11,872 bases of DNA from Muribaculaceae bacterium (GTDB taxonomy: Bacteria; Bacteroidota; Bacteroidia; Bacteroidales; Muribaculaceae), in assembly GCA_017962285.1 (NCBI GenBank), contig JAGCVR010000053.1, forward strand, positions 1 to 11,872. Reading direction: 5' to 3'. The translations under genes and the position numbers were made by a program. Shown here piece after piece: positions 1 through 5,374 of this stretch (positions within the stretch are counted from its first letter, which is position 1; every line of letters starts with the position of its first letter). Below the pieces are notes generated by a model, which did no database searches, was not told the origin of the DNA, and was given only the letters and a program-made list of their open reading frames with translations.

Positions 1-570
1 CAAATCGGAAGCATAGAATGTGGGAATAAAGGCCTTGTTTTTCGCAAACAATTGGTTCACATATTCACCGGGGGTGAGATGTTCATCATAAAGCGTACGT
101 GCCACATCCATGCCGTCGATTAGTTCTCCGTCTTCATCACCTTTGGCCTTGCGATTACTCTTGTAACCACGCTTCTTATTTATCATTAAAAGTACGCGGG
201 AGAAGTCTTCAAGGGAAATTTCTTCTTTCGCGGCTTTGGCGCGAAGACGAAGCGTGCTGAAAGTGCTACCTTGTCCTTGTTCTGATAAAATAGTTTCGTC
301 GTTTATAAACCTATGTTTCTTTAATAGCGAAATGAGATAATTTCTGCGTTGTTGATAACGTTTCAGGTTACGGCGCATACCACGCTTTTGGGTTCGTGGT
401 GATGTTGACGCTTTTCCTTTTTCAAAATCCGTGCGCTCATCAGTCGACAATGGATTTACACGCACACCAAGTTTCAAAATAGATGATGTCTCATTTGGAT
501 TTTCTGCCTGGTTCACTACAGCCCATCCTATGCTGGTAGTACCAAGGTCAAGACCTAAAATTCTCTTCAT
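1..570 (-). CDS. cas9: Cas9, type II-C-like, N-terminal 190 residues (runs off left edge)
   Basis: This is the RNA-guided DNA endonuclease of a type II CRISPR system; only its amino end is here. The frame is open from the ATG at 568-570 to base 1. Residues 1-19 form the RuvC-I strand (ILGLDLGTTSIGWAVV), with D8 as the expected metal-binding catalytic residue. Residues about 57-86 are an arginine-rich bridge helix (SPRTQKRGMRRNLKRYQQRR), and residues about 125-150 contain the RVLLMINKKRGYKSNRK segment that starts the recognition lobe in small Cas9s. HNH, RuvC-II/III and the PAM-interacting domain lie outside the window, so activity cannot be judged. The start is fixed by the motif's distance from the N terminus. 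No Shine-Dalgarno is visible, as is usual in Bacteroidetes. A tracrRNA candidate lies divergently upstream. Subtype II-C is inferred from the Bacteroidetes context and motif style; an IscB or other RuvC protein is unlikely given this bridge helix. Confidence 0.95.
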   Translation of the reverse strand, partial: MKRILGLDLGTTSIGWAVVNQAENPNETSSILKLGVRVNPLSTDERTDFEKGKASTSPRTQKRGMRRNLKRYQQRRNYLISLLKKHRFINDETILSEQGQGSTFSTLRLRAKAAKEEISLEDFSRVLLMINKKRGYKSNRKAKGDEDGELIDGMDVARTLYDEHLTPGEYVNQLFAKNKAFIPTFYASDL

Positions 571-608
571 GATTATTTGGAATTTGAATAGTTTTCAATT
601 TGATTTTA

Positions 609-616
609 CAAATTTA
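609..616 (-). promoter_or_regulatory. Possible -7 box for cas9
   Basis: On the minus strand this reads TAAATTTG, a perfect match to the Bacteroidetes TAnnTTTG element, and it ends 38 nt before the cas9 ATG. No TTTG lies at the usual spacing upstream. In this very AT-rich stretch the match could be chance, so the assignment is tentative. Confidence 0.35.
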
Positions 617-626
617 TTATTTTTTA

Positions 627-657
627 TTTGGATTTTTAGATTTTCTTCGTAAATTTG
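627..657 (+). promoter_or_regulatory. Bacteroidetes promoter for the tracrRNA
   Basis: TTTG at 627-630, a spacer of exactly 19 bp, then TAAATTTG at 650-657 reproduce the sigma-ABfr consensus (TTTG, N19, TAnnTTTG). Transcription would start about 664, just before the anti-repeat. It is the best-matching promoter in the window. Confidence 0.8.
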
Positions 658-663
658 CAGTAC

Positions 664-743
664 AATTTTGAAGCAATTCACAATAAGGAAGAATTTCCGT
701 TGTGAAAACATCAAGAGCGGGACTCCGGCCTCGTTCTTTTTTT
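664..743 (+). ncRNA. tracrRNA of the type II CRISPR system (predicted)
   Basis: This is an RNA of about 80 nt that would pair with pre-crRNA repeats and be bound by Cas9. Positions 666-683 read TTTTGAAGCAATTCACAA. The reverse complement begins TTGTGAATTGCTTCAAAA, closely resembling the start of known Bacteroidetes type II-C repeats (GTTGTGATTTGCTTTCAA), which supports an anti-repeat. It is followed by a nexus-like hairpin: GGAA (687-690) pairs with TTCC (694-697). CACAA (679-683) can also pair with TTGTG (700-704). A 9-bp terminator hairpin and seven T residues end it at 743. It has its own promoter at 627-657 and is divergent from cas9. The 5' end is inferred from promoter spacing. The array that would confirm the anti-repeat is outside the window. 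Confidence 0.85.
713..743 (+). terminator. Intrinsic terminator and last hairpin of the tracrRNA
   Basis: AAGAGCGGG (713-721) pairs with CCTCGTTCTT (730-738) through nine pairs, two of them G-T wobbles, around an 8-nt loop. A T-tract covers 737-743. Such a hairpin both ends the transcript and forms the usual 3' stem-loop of a tracrRNA. Confidence 0.75.
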
Positions 744-753
744 GTGCTGTCAT

Positions 754-792
754 GAGGAATTATAATTCACGCAGTTCATAATTCTCTTTTTT
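754..792 (+). terminator. Second, AT-rich terminator-like hairpin
   Basis: GAGGAATTAT (754-763, one bulged G) pairs with ATAATTCTC (778-786) across a 14-nt loop and is followed by six T residues (787-792). It lies 11 bp past the tracrRNA terminator and could be a back-up terminator. The stem is AT-rich and hence weak. Confidence 0.45.
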
Positions 793-826
793 ATTGTCTT
801 TTTTTCGGGGCAGAATTTCTGCGGTG

Positions 827-834
827 CAAAGATA
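827..834 (-). promoter_or_regulatory. Minus-strand -7 box TATCTTTG upstream of the tracrRNA, facing cas9
   Basis: The minus strand reads TATCTTTG followed by CACCGC, a context I associate with Bacteroidetes transcription starts. No -33 element is seen at 19-21 bp. It is flanked by GCAGAA-T-TTCTGC (810-822) and GAATG-CCA-CATTC (843-855), which could be operator sites. A transcript from here would run antisense through the tracrRNA into cas9. Confidence 0.4.
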
Positions 835-924
835 GGGGGTCAGAATGCCACATTCGTTCCCATGGCAGACAATTTTTGTTAAAAATATGGATGGGCGAAA
901 AGAAACCGCGAATTACCTGCTTAA

Positions 925-1255
925 GAGGAAGTGAAAGGGTGAAGTTAAAGAATGAAGTAAAAGGAGAAGTAAACGAGCTTCGCTCGTGGTGATAAGGCCT
1001 GACCGCATCTCAGACGCAGCATCACCGCCAGCGATAAGCGCAATACTTCAGATAAATCAGAAAAACCTTTAGCTCACGGGTGGACTCAAAGCGTAAGTCG
1101 GACGAAGAACGGTGCGCGGTGGCGAAGCCATTGAGATCCACCGTAATCCGTAGTTTGTTCTATTCTGTCACCCTTTCAGGGTTCTGCATGTTTTGGCATC
1201 CTCATTACGGGGGTTGACACCCCCGCCTGTGTTCTGTCAGGGCTACGCCCTTCCT
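925..1255. repeat. Gene-free, hairpin-rich repeat region
   Basis: No credible gene lies between the tracrRNA and the small ORF at 1269. The stretch begins with a purine-rich degenerate repeat (925-978, GAAGT/AAGTAAA units ending AGTAAACGAG). It then holds short stems with 3-nt loops: ACGAGC-TTC-GCTCGT (973-987), TGGC-GAA-GCCA (1120-1130), ACCCT-TTC-AGGGT (1170-1182) and AGGGC-TAC-GCCCT (1239-1251). It also has a 7-bp stem with a TGAC loop, CGGGGGT/ACCCCCG (1208-1225). GGTGAT and ATCACC form a longer-range inverted pair around 988-1024. Similar hairpin repeats occur, from memory, between genes of gut Bacteroidetes. A role as transcription end of the topB operon is possible, but no T-tract follows any stem. 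Confidence 0.6.
1163..1251. repeat. Two copies of a TTCTGTCA-plus-hairpin module
   Basis: TTCTGTCA occurs at 1163-1170 and again at 1232-1239, 69 bp apart. Each copy runs directly into a 5-bp stem with a 3-nt loop (1170-1182 and 1239-1251). The G5/C5 hairpin at 1208-1225 lies between them. The modular layout suggests one unit of a dispersed repeat family. Confidence 0.5.
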
Positions 1256-1268
1256 GCGCCAAAGCGCA

Positions 1269-1454
1269 TTACTTCCTTTTCTCTGGGCAGTCCTGCCTGC
1301 TGCAGGAGTGGGCGAGGGGGCAGCCGGCACATTGCGGCGGCATATTCCCCTCACGCCGGTGGCGGCGGATGGTGCGCACAATCATCACCACGGCAGCTGC
1401 CGCAGCCACAGCCACGACGAGCAAGGCGATTGTCAGTTGGACTGCGTGGCTCAT
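1269..1454 (-). CDS. Small cysteine-rich single-pass membrane protein (FeoB-associated-like)
   Basis: This is a 61-residue protein with one hydrophobic helix (about residues 5-27, Ala/Val-rich), then a basic stretch (RTIRRHRR), then a cytoplasmic-looking tail with C42, C45, C51 and C56 (CAGC, 5 residues, C, 4 residues, C). This order (N-terminal helix, basic linker, CxxC-type tail) resembles the FeoB-associated Cys-rich membrane proteins (Pfam PF12669), which are thought to assist iron handling. Here, however, no feoAB is in view. Its ATG overlaps the topB stop codon as ATGA, so it is almost certainly translated by coupling from the topB message. The cysteines could bind a metal or an Fe-S cluster; that is inference. 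The family assignment is tentative, the gene itself likely real. Confidence 0.7.
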   Translation of the reverse strand: MSHAVQLTIALLVVAVAAAAAVVMIVRTIRRHRREGNMPPQCAGCPLAHSCSRQDCPEKRK

Positions 1455-3514
1455 TTATCTGTGGGTTTGGCAAAAGTTTTAGCGACGAGGGTCCGCAGGC
1501 GTGCGGGAGTGAGGTCGGCAGGGTACTGCTCAAACGGCAGCACCAGCGTGCAGCCGTTGCGGTACTCGGAGCAGCCGTAGGCACGGTTGCCTTTCAGCAG
1601 ATGCCCGCGTCCGCACACGGGGCAGGGGAGTTCCTCCACGCTCTTGATGCGCGGGGCACGCGGCTTCTTCGCCTTGTCTCCGGCGGGCTTCCCCGGCGGT
1701 TTGTCGGGCTCCACGGCGATGGCGCTGCCCGTGTTGTCGCGCAGCACGCTGAGCACGATGTCGCTGACCATCGTCTTGAGTTCGTCGAGAAACTGCTGGG
1801 CGCTGAATTCGCCGCGCTCAATCTTGCGGAGCTTGTTCTCCCACAAGCCGGTGAGCTTTGCCGACTTGAGAAGCTCGTTCTTGATGGTGGCGATGAGCTG
1901 CTCACCGGCGGGGGTAGCCTCGAGGCTCTTGCGCACCTTGGTGATGTAGCGCCGCTTGAACAGCGTCTCGATGATGGCGGCGCGGGTGGAAGGACGCCCT
2001 ATGCCATTTTCCTTCATGGCGTCGCGCAGCTCCTCGTCGTCGATGGCGCGTCCTGCCGTCTCCATGGCACGGAGCAGGGTGCCTTCGGTATAGGGCTTGG
2101 GCGGCTGCGTGGCTTTCTTCAGCAGCGACGGCTCGTGTTCGCCGCTCTCGCCCTCCACGAACAACGGCATCGACTGGTTCTCGTCGTCGCCGGCGCTCTG
2201 GTCGGCATCGGCCTTGTCCTTGGCGAATATCACGCGCCAGCCTTCCTTGAGAATCTGCTTGCCGGTAGCGCGGAATTCGTGCTCGCCCACATGCGCCATC
2301 ACGGTGGTGGTGGAGAATTCGCAGTCGGGGTAGAACGCGGCGATGAACCGCTTGGCAATGAGGTTATAGACAAGTTTCTCGTCGCGCGAGAGTGCCACGG
2401 TCTGCGGCTCCACGTTGGTGGGGATGATGGCGTGGTGGTCGGTAACCTTGGAGTTGTCGAACACCTTCTTGCTTTTCGGCAGCTTGGCGCCCAGAATGGG
2501 CTGAGTGAGGGCAGAGTAGGGCGTCATGGCCTTCAGGATGTCGGGCACCTTGGCGTAGATGTCTTCACTCAGGTAGGTGGTATCGACACGCGGATAGGTG
2601 GTTACCTTTTTCTCGTAGAGCGACTGAACGAGCTGCAGCGTCTGGTCGGCACTGAACGAGAATTTGCGGTTGCACTCCACCTGTAGGCTGGTGAGGTCGA
2701 ACAGCCGCGGCGGCGCTTCCTTACCGTTCTTTTTGCTGATGTCGCCTATGGTGAGAGGCATGCCCTTAATCTGTTCTATCACCTGGTTGGCTTCGGCTTC
2801 GGTCTTGAAGCGGCCGCGGGTGGAGTTGAAAGTGGTGTCACGATAGAGTGTCTTGATTTCCCAGTAGTCTTCGGGGACGAAGTTGCGGATTTCGTGCTGG
2901 CGCGCCACGATAAGCGCCAGCGTGGGCGTCTGGACACGACCGATGGACAGCACGTTCTGCCCGTAGCCGGTGCGGTACTTGAGGGTGTAGAGACGTGTGG
3001 CGTTCATGCCCAGGATCCAGTCGCCAATGGCACGCGAAAGTCCGGCATAGTACAGGTTGTTGAATTTCTCGGCAGGCTGCAGCGACGAGAATCCCTCGCG
3101 GATGCTCTCGTCGGTGAGCGACGAAATCCACAGCCGCTTCACCGGCTTCTGGCATCCGGCTTTCTGGTACACCCACCGCTGAATGAGTTCTCCTTCCTGC
3201 CCGGCATCACCGCAGTTTATCACCTCGTCGGCACCGGCAATGAGGGTTTCAATCACATGGAACTGTTTCTTAATGCCTTCGTCTTCAATGAGTTTTATGC
3301 CGAAACGGTCAGGGATCATGGGCAATGCGCCCAGGCTCCACCGTTTCCAGAGGTCGGTGTAGTCGGCAGGCTCCTTCAGGGTGCAGAGGTGTCCGAAAGT
3401 CCAGGTCACCTGGTAGCCGTTGCCTTCGTAATAGCCCTCGTGGCGGTCATTGGCACCGAGCAGCCGGGCGATGTCGCGAGCTACACTGGGTTTCTCTGTT
3501 ACGCATACTTTCAT
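1451..3514 (-). CDS. topB: DNA topoisomerase III
   Basis: This is a type IA topoisomerase that cuts one strand through a 5'-phosphotyrosine, passes another strand and reseals; it decatenates DNA and resolves recombination intermediates in the cytoplasm. The 687 residues show an N-terminal TOPRIM domain (EKPSVARDIA at 7-16; GDAGQEGE at 102-109), SIGRVQTPTLA at 190-200, the active-site tyrosine Y307 in TTYPRVDTTYLS, KVTDHHAIIPT at 356-366, and a C-terminal zinc ribbon with C631, C634, C648 and C655. The TOPRIM DxD is DxG here (D103, G105). I recall this from Bacteroidetes TopB proteins, so it is probably a lineage trait. The start is the first ATG, immediately before the conserved strand. The gene follows mazG after a 198-bp repeat-filled gap and overlaps the small downstream gene by 4 bp. 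Bacteroidetes mobile elements also carry such TopB copies, but nothing else here points to one. Confidence 0.95.
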   Translation of the reverse strand: MKVCVTEKPSVARDIARLLGANDRHEGYYEGNGYQVTWTFGHLCTLKEPADYTDLWKRWSLGALPMIPDRFGIKLIEDEGIKKQFHVIETLIAGADEVINCGDAGQEGELIQRWVYQKAGCQKPVKRLWISSLTDESIREGFSSLQPAEKFNNLYYAGLSRAIGDWILGMNATRLYTLKYRTGYGQNVLSIGRVQTPTLALIVARQHEIRNFVPEDYWEIKTLYRDTTFNSTRGRFKTEAEANQVIEQIKGMPLTIGDISKKNGKEAPPRLFDLTSLQVECNRKFSFSADQTLQLVQSLYEKKVTTYPRVDTTYLSEDIYAKVPDILKAMTPYSALTQPILGAKLPKSKKVFDNSKVTDHHAIIPTNVEPQTVALSRDEKLVYNLIAKRFIAAFYPDCEFSTTTVMAHVGEHEFRATGKQILKEGWRVIFAKDKADADQSAGDDENQSMPLFVEGESGEHEPSLLKKATQPPKPYTEGTLLRAMETAGRAIDDEELRDAMKENGIGRPSTRAAIIETLFKRRYITKVRKSLEATPAGEQLIATIKNELLKSAKLTGLWENKLRKIERGEFSAQQFLDELKTMVSDIVLSVLRDNTGSAIAVEPDKPPGKPAGDKAKKPRAPRIKSVEELPCPVCGRGHLLKGNRAYGCSEYRNGCTLVLPFEQYPADLTPARLRTLVAKTFAKPTDK

Positions 3515-3530
3515 TGTTCTTTCTTTTTAG

Positions 3531-3662
3531 TAAACGAGTAGACGAGTAAACGAGTTAACGAGCTATTACTTTTTCTTTTTTAAGTTAACAAGTAAACGAG
3601 TTGACAAGTAAACGAGCGGATGCTTTTTAGATGACGAGTAAACGAGTTAACAAGTTGACGAG
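3531..3662. repeat. Three 32-bp blocks of an 8-bp tandem repeat between mazG and topB
   Basis: The plus-strand unit is TWRACRAG (for example TAAACGAG, TTAACAAG, TTGACGAG). Each block holds exactly four units: 3531-3562, 3585-3616 and 3631-3662. The first block of the third set starts with a variant, ATGACGAG. Spacers are 22 and 14 bp. CTATTACTTTTTCTTTT follows both block 1 and block 3, so a larger unit also repeats. The array covers most of the topB leader, ending 16 bp from its ATG. I see no open frame or clear promoter inside it. Confidence 0.85.
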
Positions 3663-3712
3663 CTATTACTTTTTCTTTTAGTTAACGGGGTTTGGCGATT
3701 TCTTGCGAGCGG

Positions 3713-4510
3713 TCATTCTCCGAGCTTCAGCCGTTTTGCCTCGTTCCACAGTTCTTCCATTTCATTGAGCGTCAAATCGTTGATACGTCGTCCTTCGAGT
3801 TTTGCTTTAAGTTCTATATGATTGAAGCGAGCGATGAATTTGCGGTTGGTCTTCTCCAACGCGTTATCGGGTCGCACGCCGTAGAGCCGCGCGGCGTTCA
3901 CCACGGCAAAGAGCAAATCGCCAAACTCCTTTTCGCGATCCACCTCGTGTCCTTCGGTGAGTTCGCGCTCCACTTCCGCCATCTCTTCACGCACTTTCTG
4001 CCACACGTCGTCGCGGTTCTGCCAGTCGAAGCCCACGTGGGCGGCCTTTTCCTGAATGCGCTCCGCCTTGATGAGCGAGGGGAGCGAAACGGGCACGCCG
4101 CCGAGAACGGTCTTGTTGCCGTCCTTCTCGCGCAGTTTAATCTGTTCCCACTTGTCGAGCACGTCGTTGGCGTTGTCGGCATGGTCGGTGCCATAGATGT
4201 GCGGATGGCGGAAAATGAGCTTGCGGCGAAGCGCGTCGCACACGCTTGCGATGTCGTAGTCGCCGGTTTCCTCACCGATACGCGCATAGAGCACCACATG
4301 GAGCAGCACGTCGCCCAGTTCTTTCTCAATGTTCTTCTTGTCATCGCTCAGAAGTGCGTCGGCAAGCTCCATCGCTTCCTCTATGGTGTTGGGGCGGAGG
4401 CTCTCGTTGGTCTGCACCGAGTCCCAGGGACAGCGTTCACGGAGCGTGTCCACCACCTCGAGCAGTTCTTCCAGAGCCTTGAGCCTCTTGTTTCTTATTT
4501 CCTCAGTCAT
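3713..4510 (-). CDS. mazG: Nucleoside triphosphate pyrophosphohydrolase MazG
   Basis: This enzyme hydrolyses (d)NTPs, including non-canonical ones, to NMP and pyrophosphate; in E. coli MazG lowers ppGpp and limits damage during starvation. The 265 residues contain the two tandem MazG domains of the full-length family. Domain 1 has EEAMELA with E44, E45 and E48, then EKELGDVLL with E64 and D67. Domain 2 has EEMAEVE with E175, E176 and E179, then EKEFGDLLF with E195 and D198; these helical acidic residues bind Mg2+. RHPHIYG (101-107) and KWEQIK (120-125) are also typical. The ATG lies 9 nt after the stop of the Zeta-like gene, so they are probably co-transcribed, an arrangement reminiscent of mazEF-mazG. 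The protein is intact and of normal length. Confidence 0.95.
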   Translation of the reverse strand: MTEEIRNKRLKALEELLEVVDTLRERCPWDSVQTNESLRPNTIEEAMELADALLSDDKKNIEKELGDVLLHVVLYARIGEETGDYDIASVCDALRRKLIFRHPHIYGTDHADNANDVLDKWEQIKLREKDGNKTVLGGVPVSLPSLIKAERIQEKAAHVGFDWQNRDDVWQKVREEMAEVERELTEGHEVDREKEFGDLLFAVVNAARLYGVRPDNALEKTNRKFIARFNHIELKAKLEGRRINDLTLNEMEELWNEAKRLKLGE

Positions 4511-4519
4511 GTTTGAAAT

Positions 4520-5113
4520 TTATTTAATCAGTGCTTTTGCCCATTCCGGAATTTCTTCAGTGTATTGCTTGATTAATTCTCCGTTGATTGTGCGATAGAG
4601 CAACTTAGGCAACTGATTGTCAACCGAATTATCATAAACATATGCTCTATCAACAAAAGAGAGCGCTTCCTCTGCATTAACAAGAGACTTGTAATAACGA
4701 GATATTACTTTAGAGATTTGTACTTCGTGTCCCCCATTAATATATCGCTGTGTAATACGGGCAACGTTTATTGATGGGTCCGATGTGCAAACATAAAAAA
4801 AACGAATAAAAAAGCCACATTCTTTTGCACTACGGAGAAACGCCAACTTTTCAGCAGAAGAAAACACCGTCTCAAAAACGAAATTCTGCCTGTTTTTTAA
4901 ACATTCGTAACGGATTTCTGTAGCTTTCTTAGCTGCTTTAATTACAGCCTCTTCCGAATTCCAATCACCAAAAGTCTCTTGTGCAATGTTATCAGGATTG
5001 ATATAAACACTATCTTCCGCCCACTCGTTAGCAAGTAGTTGGATTGTGGTAGTAGTTTTGCCCGAACCGTTTGGCCCGGCAACTACGCATAAAGTTGGTT
5101 TCCTGTCAGGCAT
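4520..5113 (-). CDS. Zeta-toxin-like / COG4185-type P-loop ATPase or kinase
   Basis: This is a 197-residue P-loop protein. Walker A is AGPNGSGKTT (12-21). NPD at 39-41 matches the place of the catalytic acidic residue in Zeta-type kinases. FETVFSS (80-86) is followed by RITQRYINGGHEV (119-131) and SRYYKSL (138-144), the GGH-and-arginine signature I associate with COG4185 proteins. Classical Zeta toxins phosphorylate UDP-GlcNAc; COG4185 members are little studied and their substrate is unknown, so toxicity is inference. The frame is open further upstream to 5227, but the ATG at 5111-5113 is preferred: it directly precedes the P-loop and overlaps the end of the upstream small gene by 8 bp, a typical coupled arrangement. 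Base composition looks more AT-rich than mazG and dsbD on either side, hinting at later acquisition. mazG follows after 9 nt. Confidence 0.8.
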   Translation of the reverse strand: MPDRKPTLCVVAGPNGSGKTTTTIQLLANEWAEDSVYINPDNIAQETFGDWNSEEAVIKAAKKATEIRYECLKNRQNFVFETVFSSAEKLAFLRSAKECGFFIRFFYVCTSDPSINVARITQRYINGGHEVQISKVISRYYKSLVNAEEALSFVDRAYVYDNSVDNQLPKLLYRTINGELIKQYTEEIPEWAKALIK

Positions 5114-5309
5114 TGGTTTTAATATATCTGTTTGCTCTACGTTTCTCAATTTCATTCTTTGCCATTTGAAGCCTACGCTTTTTCTCGGCTTCAGCCTTAG
5201 CGGTTGATTCCCGCGCCATAGCTGCAAAACCTTCCATTAAAGCGTGCAGCATTTCGTCTGAGGGCTCTTCTGACGAGTTTAAGCGATATTTTTTATGCTT
5301 TTCTTTCAT
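5106..5309 (-). CDS. Small charged protein, candidate antitoxin partner of the Zeta-like gene
   Basis: This is a 67-residue protein that I do not recognise as a named family. It is strongly charged: a lysine-rich start, an acidic segment (SSEEPSDE, 12-19), then a predicted long helix (about 20-60) rich in Ala, Glu, Lys and Arg that ends in a basic tail (EKRRANRYIK). There is no membrane segment or visible DNA-binding fold. Its last 8 bp overlap the start of the Zeta-like gene, and a TAnnTTTG box lies 23 bp upstream. Small first gene, overlapping ATPase second: this is the usual layout of antitoxin-toxin pairs, and it is the only ground for calling it an antitoxin. Confidence 0.6.
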   Translation of the reverse strand: MKEKHKKYRLNSSEEPSDEMLHALMEGFAAMARESTAKAEAEKKRRLQMAKNEIEKRRANRYIKTNA

Positions 5310-5332
5310 TGTTTGGATTTTTATTTGTGAGA

Positions 5333-5340
5333 CAAAGTTA
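5333..5340 (-). promoter_or_regulatory. -7 box for the small protein, Zeta-like and mazG series
   Basis: The minus strand reads TAACTTTG, a full TAnnTTTG match ending 23 nt before the ATG at 5309. The -33 region (about 5360) has no TTTG. Its place in the short gap after dsbD suggests the series is transcribed separately from dsbD, where I see no strong terminator. Confidence 0.5.
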
Positions 5341-5374
5341 GCAATTTTCCGTGAAACTTACGCTCCATGTTGCT

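Noticed and set aside
431..652. 73-residue plus-strand open frame
   Set aside because: It overlaps the antisense of the cas9 start and the tracrRNA promoter; the peptide is a Phe-rich AT-tract translation.
744..1268. tRNA or other known structured RNA gene
   Set aside because: I looked for a cloverleaf and a CCA end and found only short, separate hairpins.
1193..2686. 497-residue plus-strand open frame
   Set aside because: It lies opposite topB, whose motifs are unmistakable; the frame is a shadow of its GC-rich codons and has no family features.
3531..3662. CRISPR array
   Set aside because: The repeat unit is only 8 bp with no unique spacers; it is a tandem repeat. No CRISPR array is present anywhere in the window.
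3692..4516. 274-residue plus-strand open frame
   Set aside because: It is an antisense shadow of mazG, which has complete tandem domains on the minus strand.
5114..5227. 38-residue N-terminal extension of the Zeta-like protein
   Set aside because: It overlaps most of the upstream small gene in another frame, has a peptide unlike the family, and the ATG at 5113 directly precedes the P-loop.
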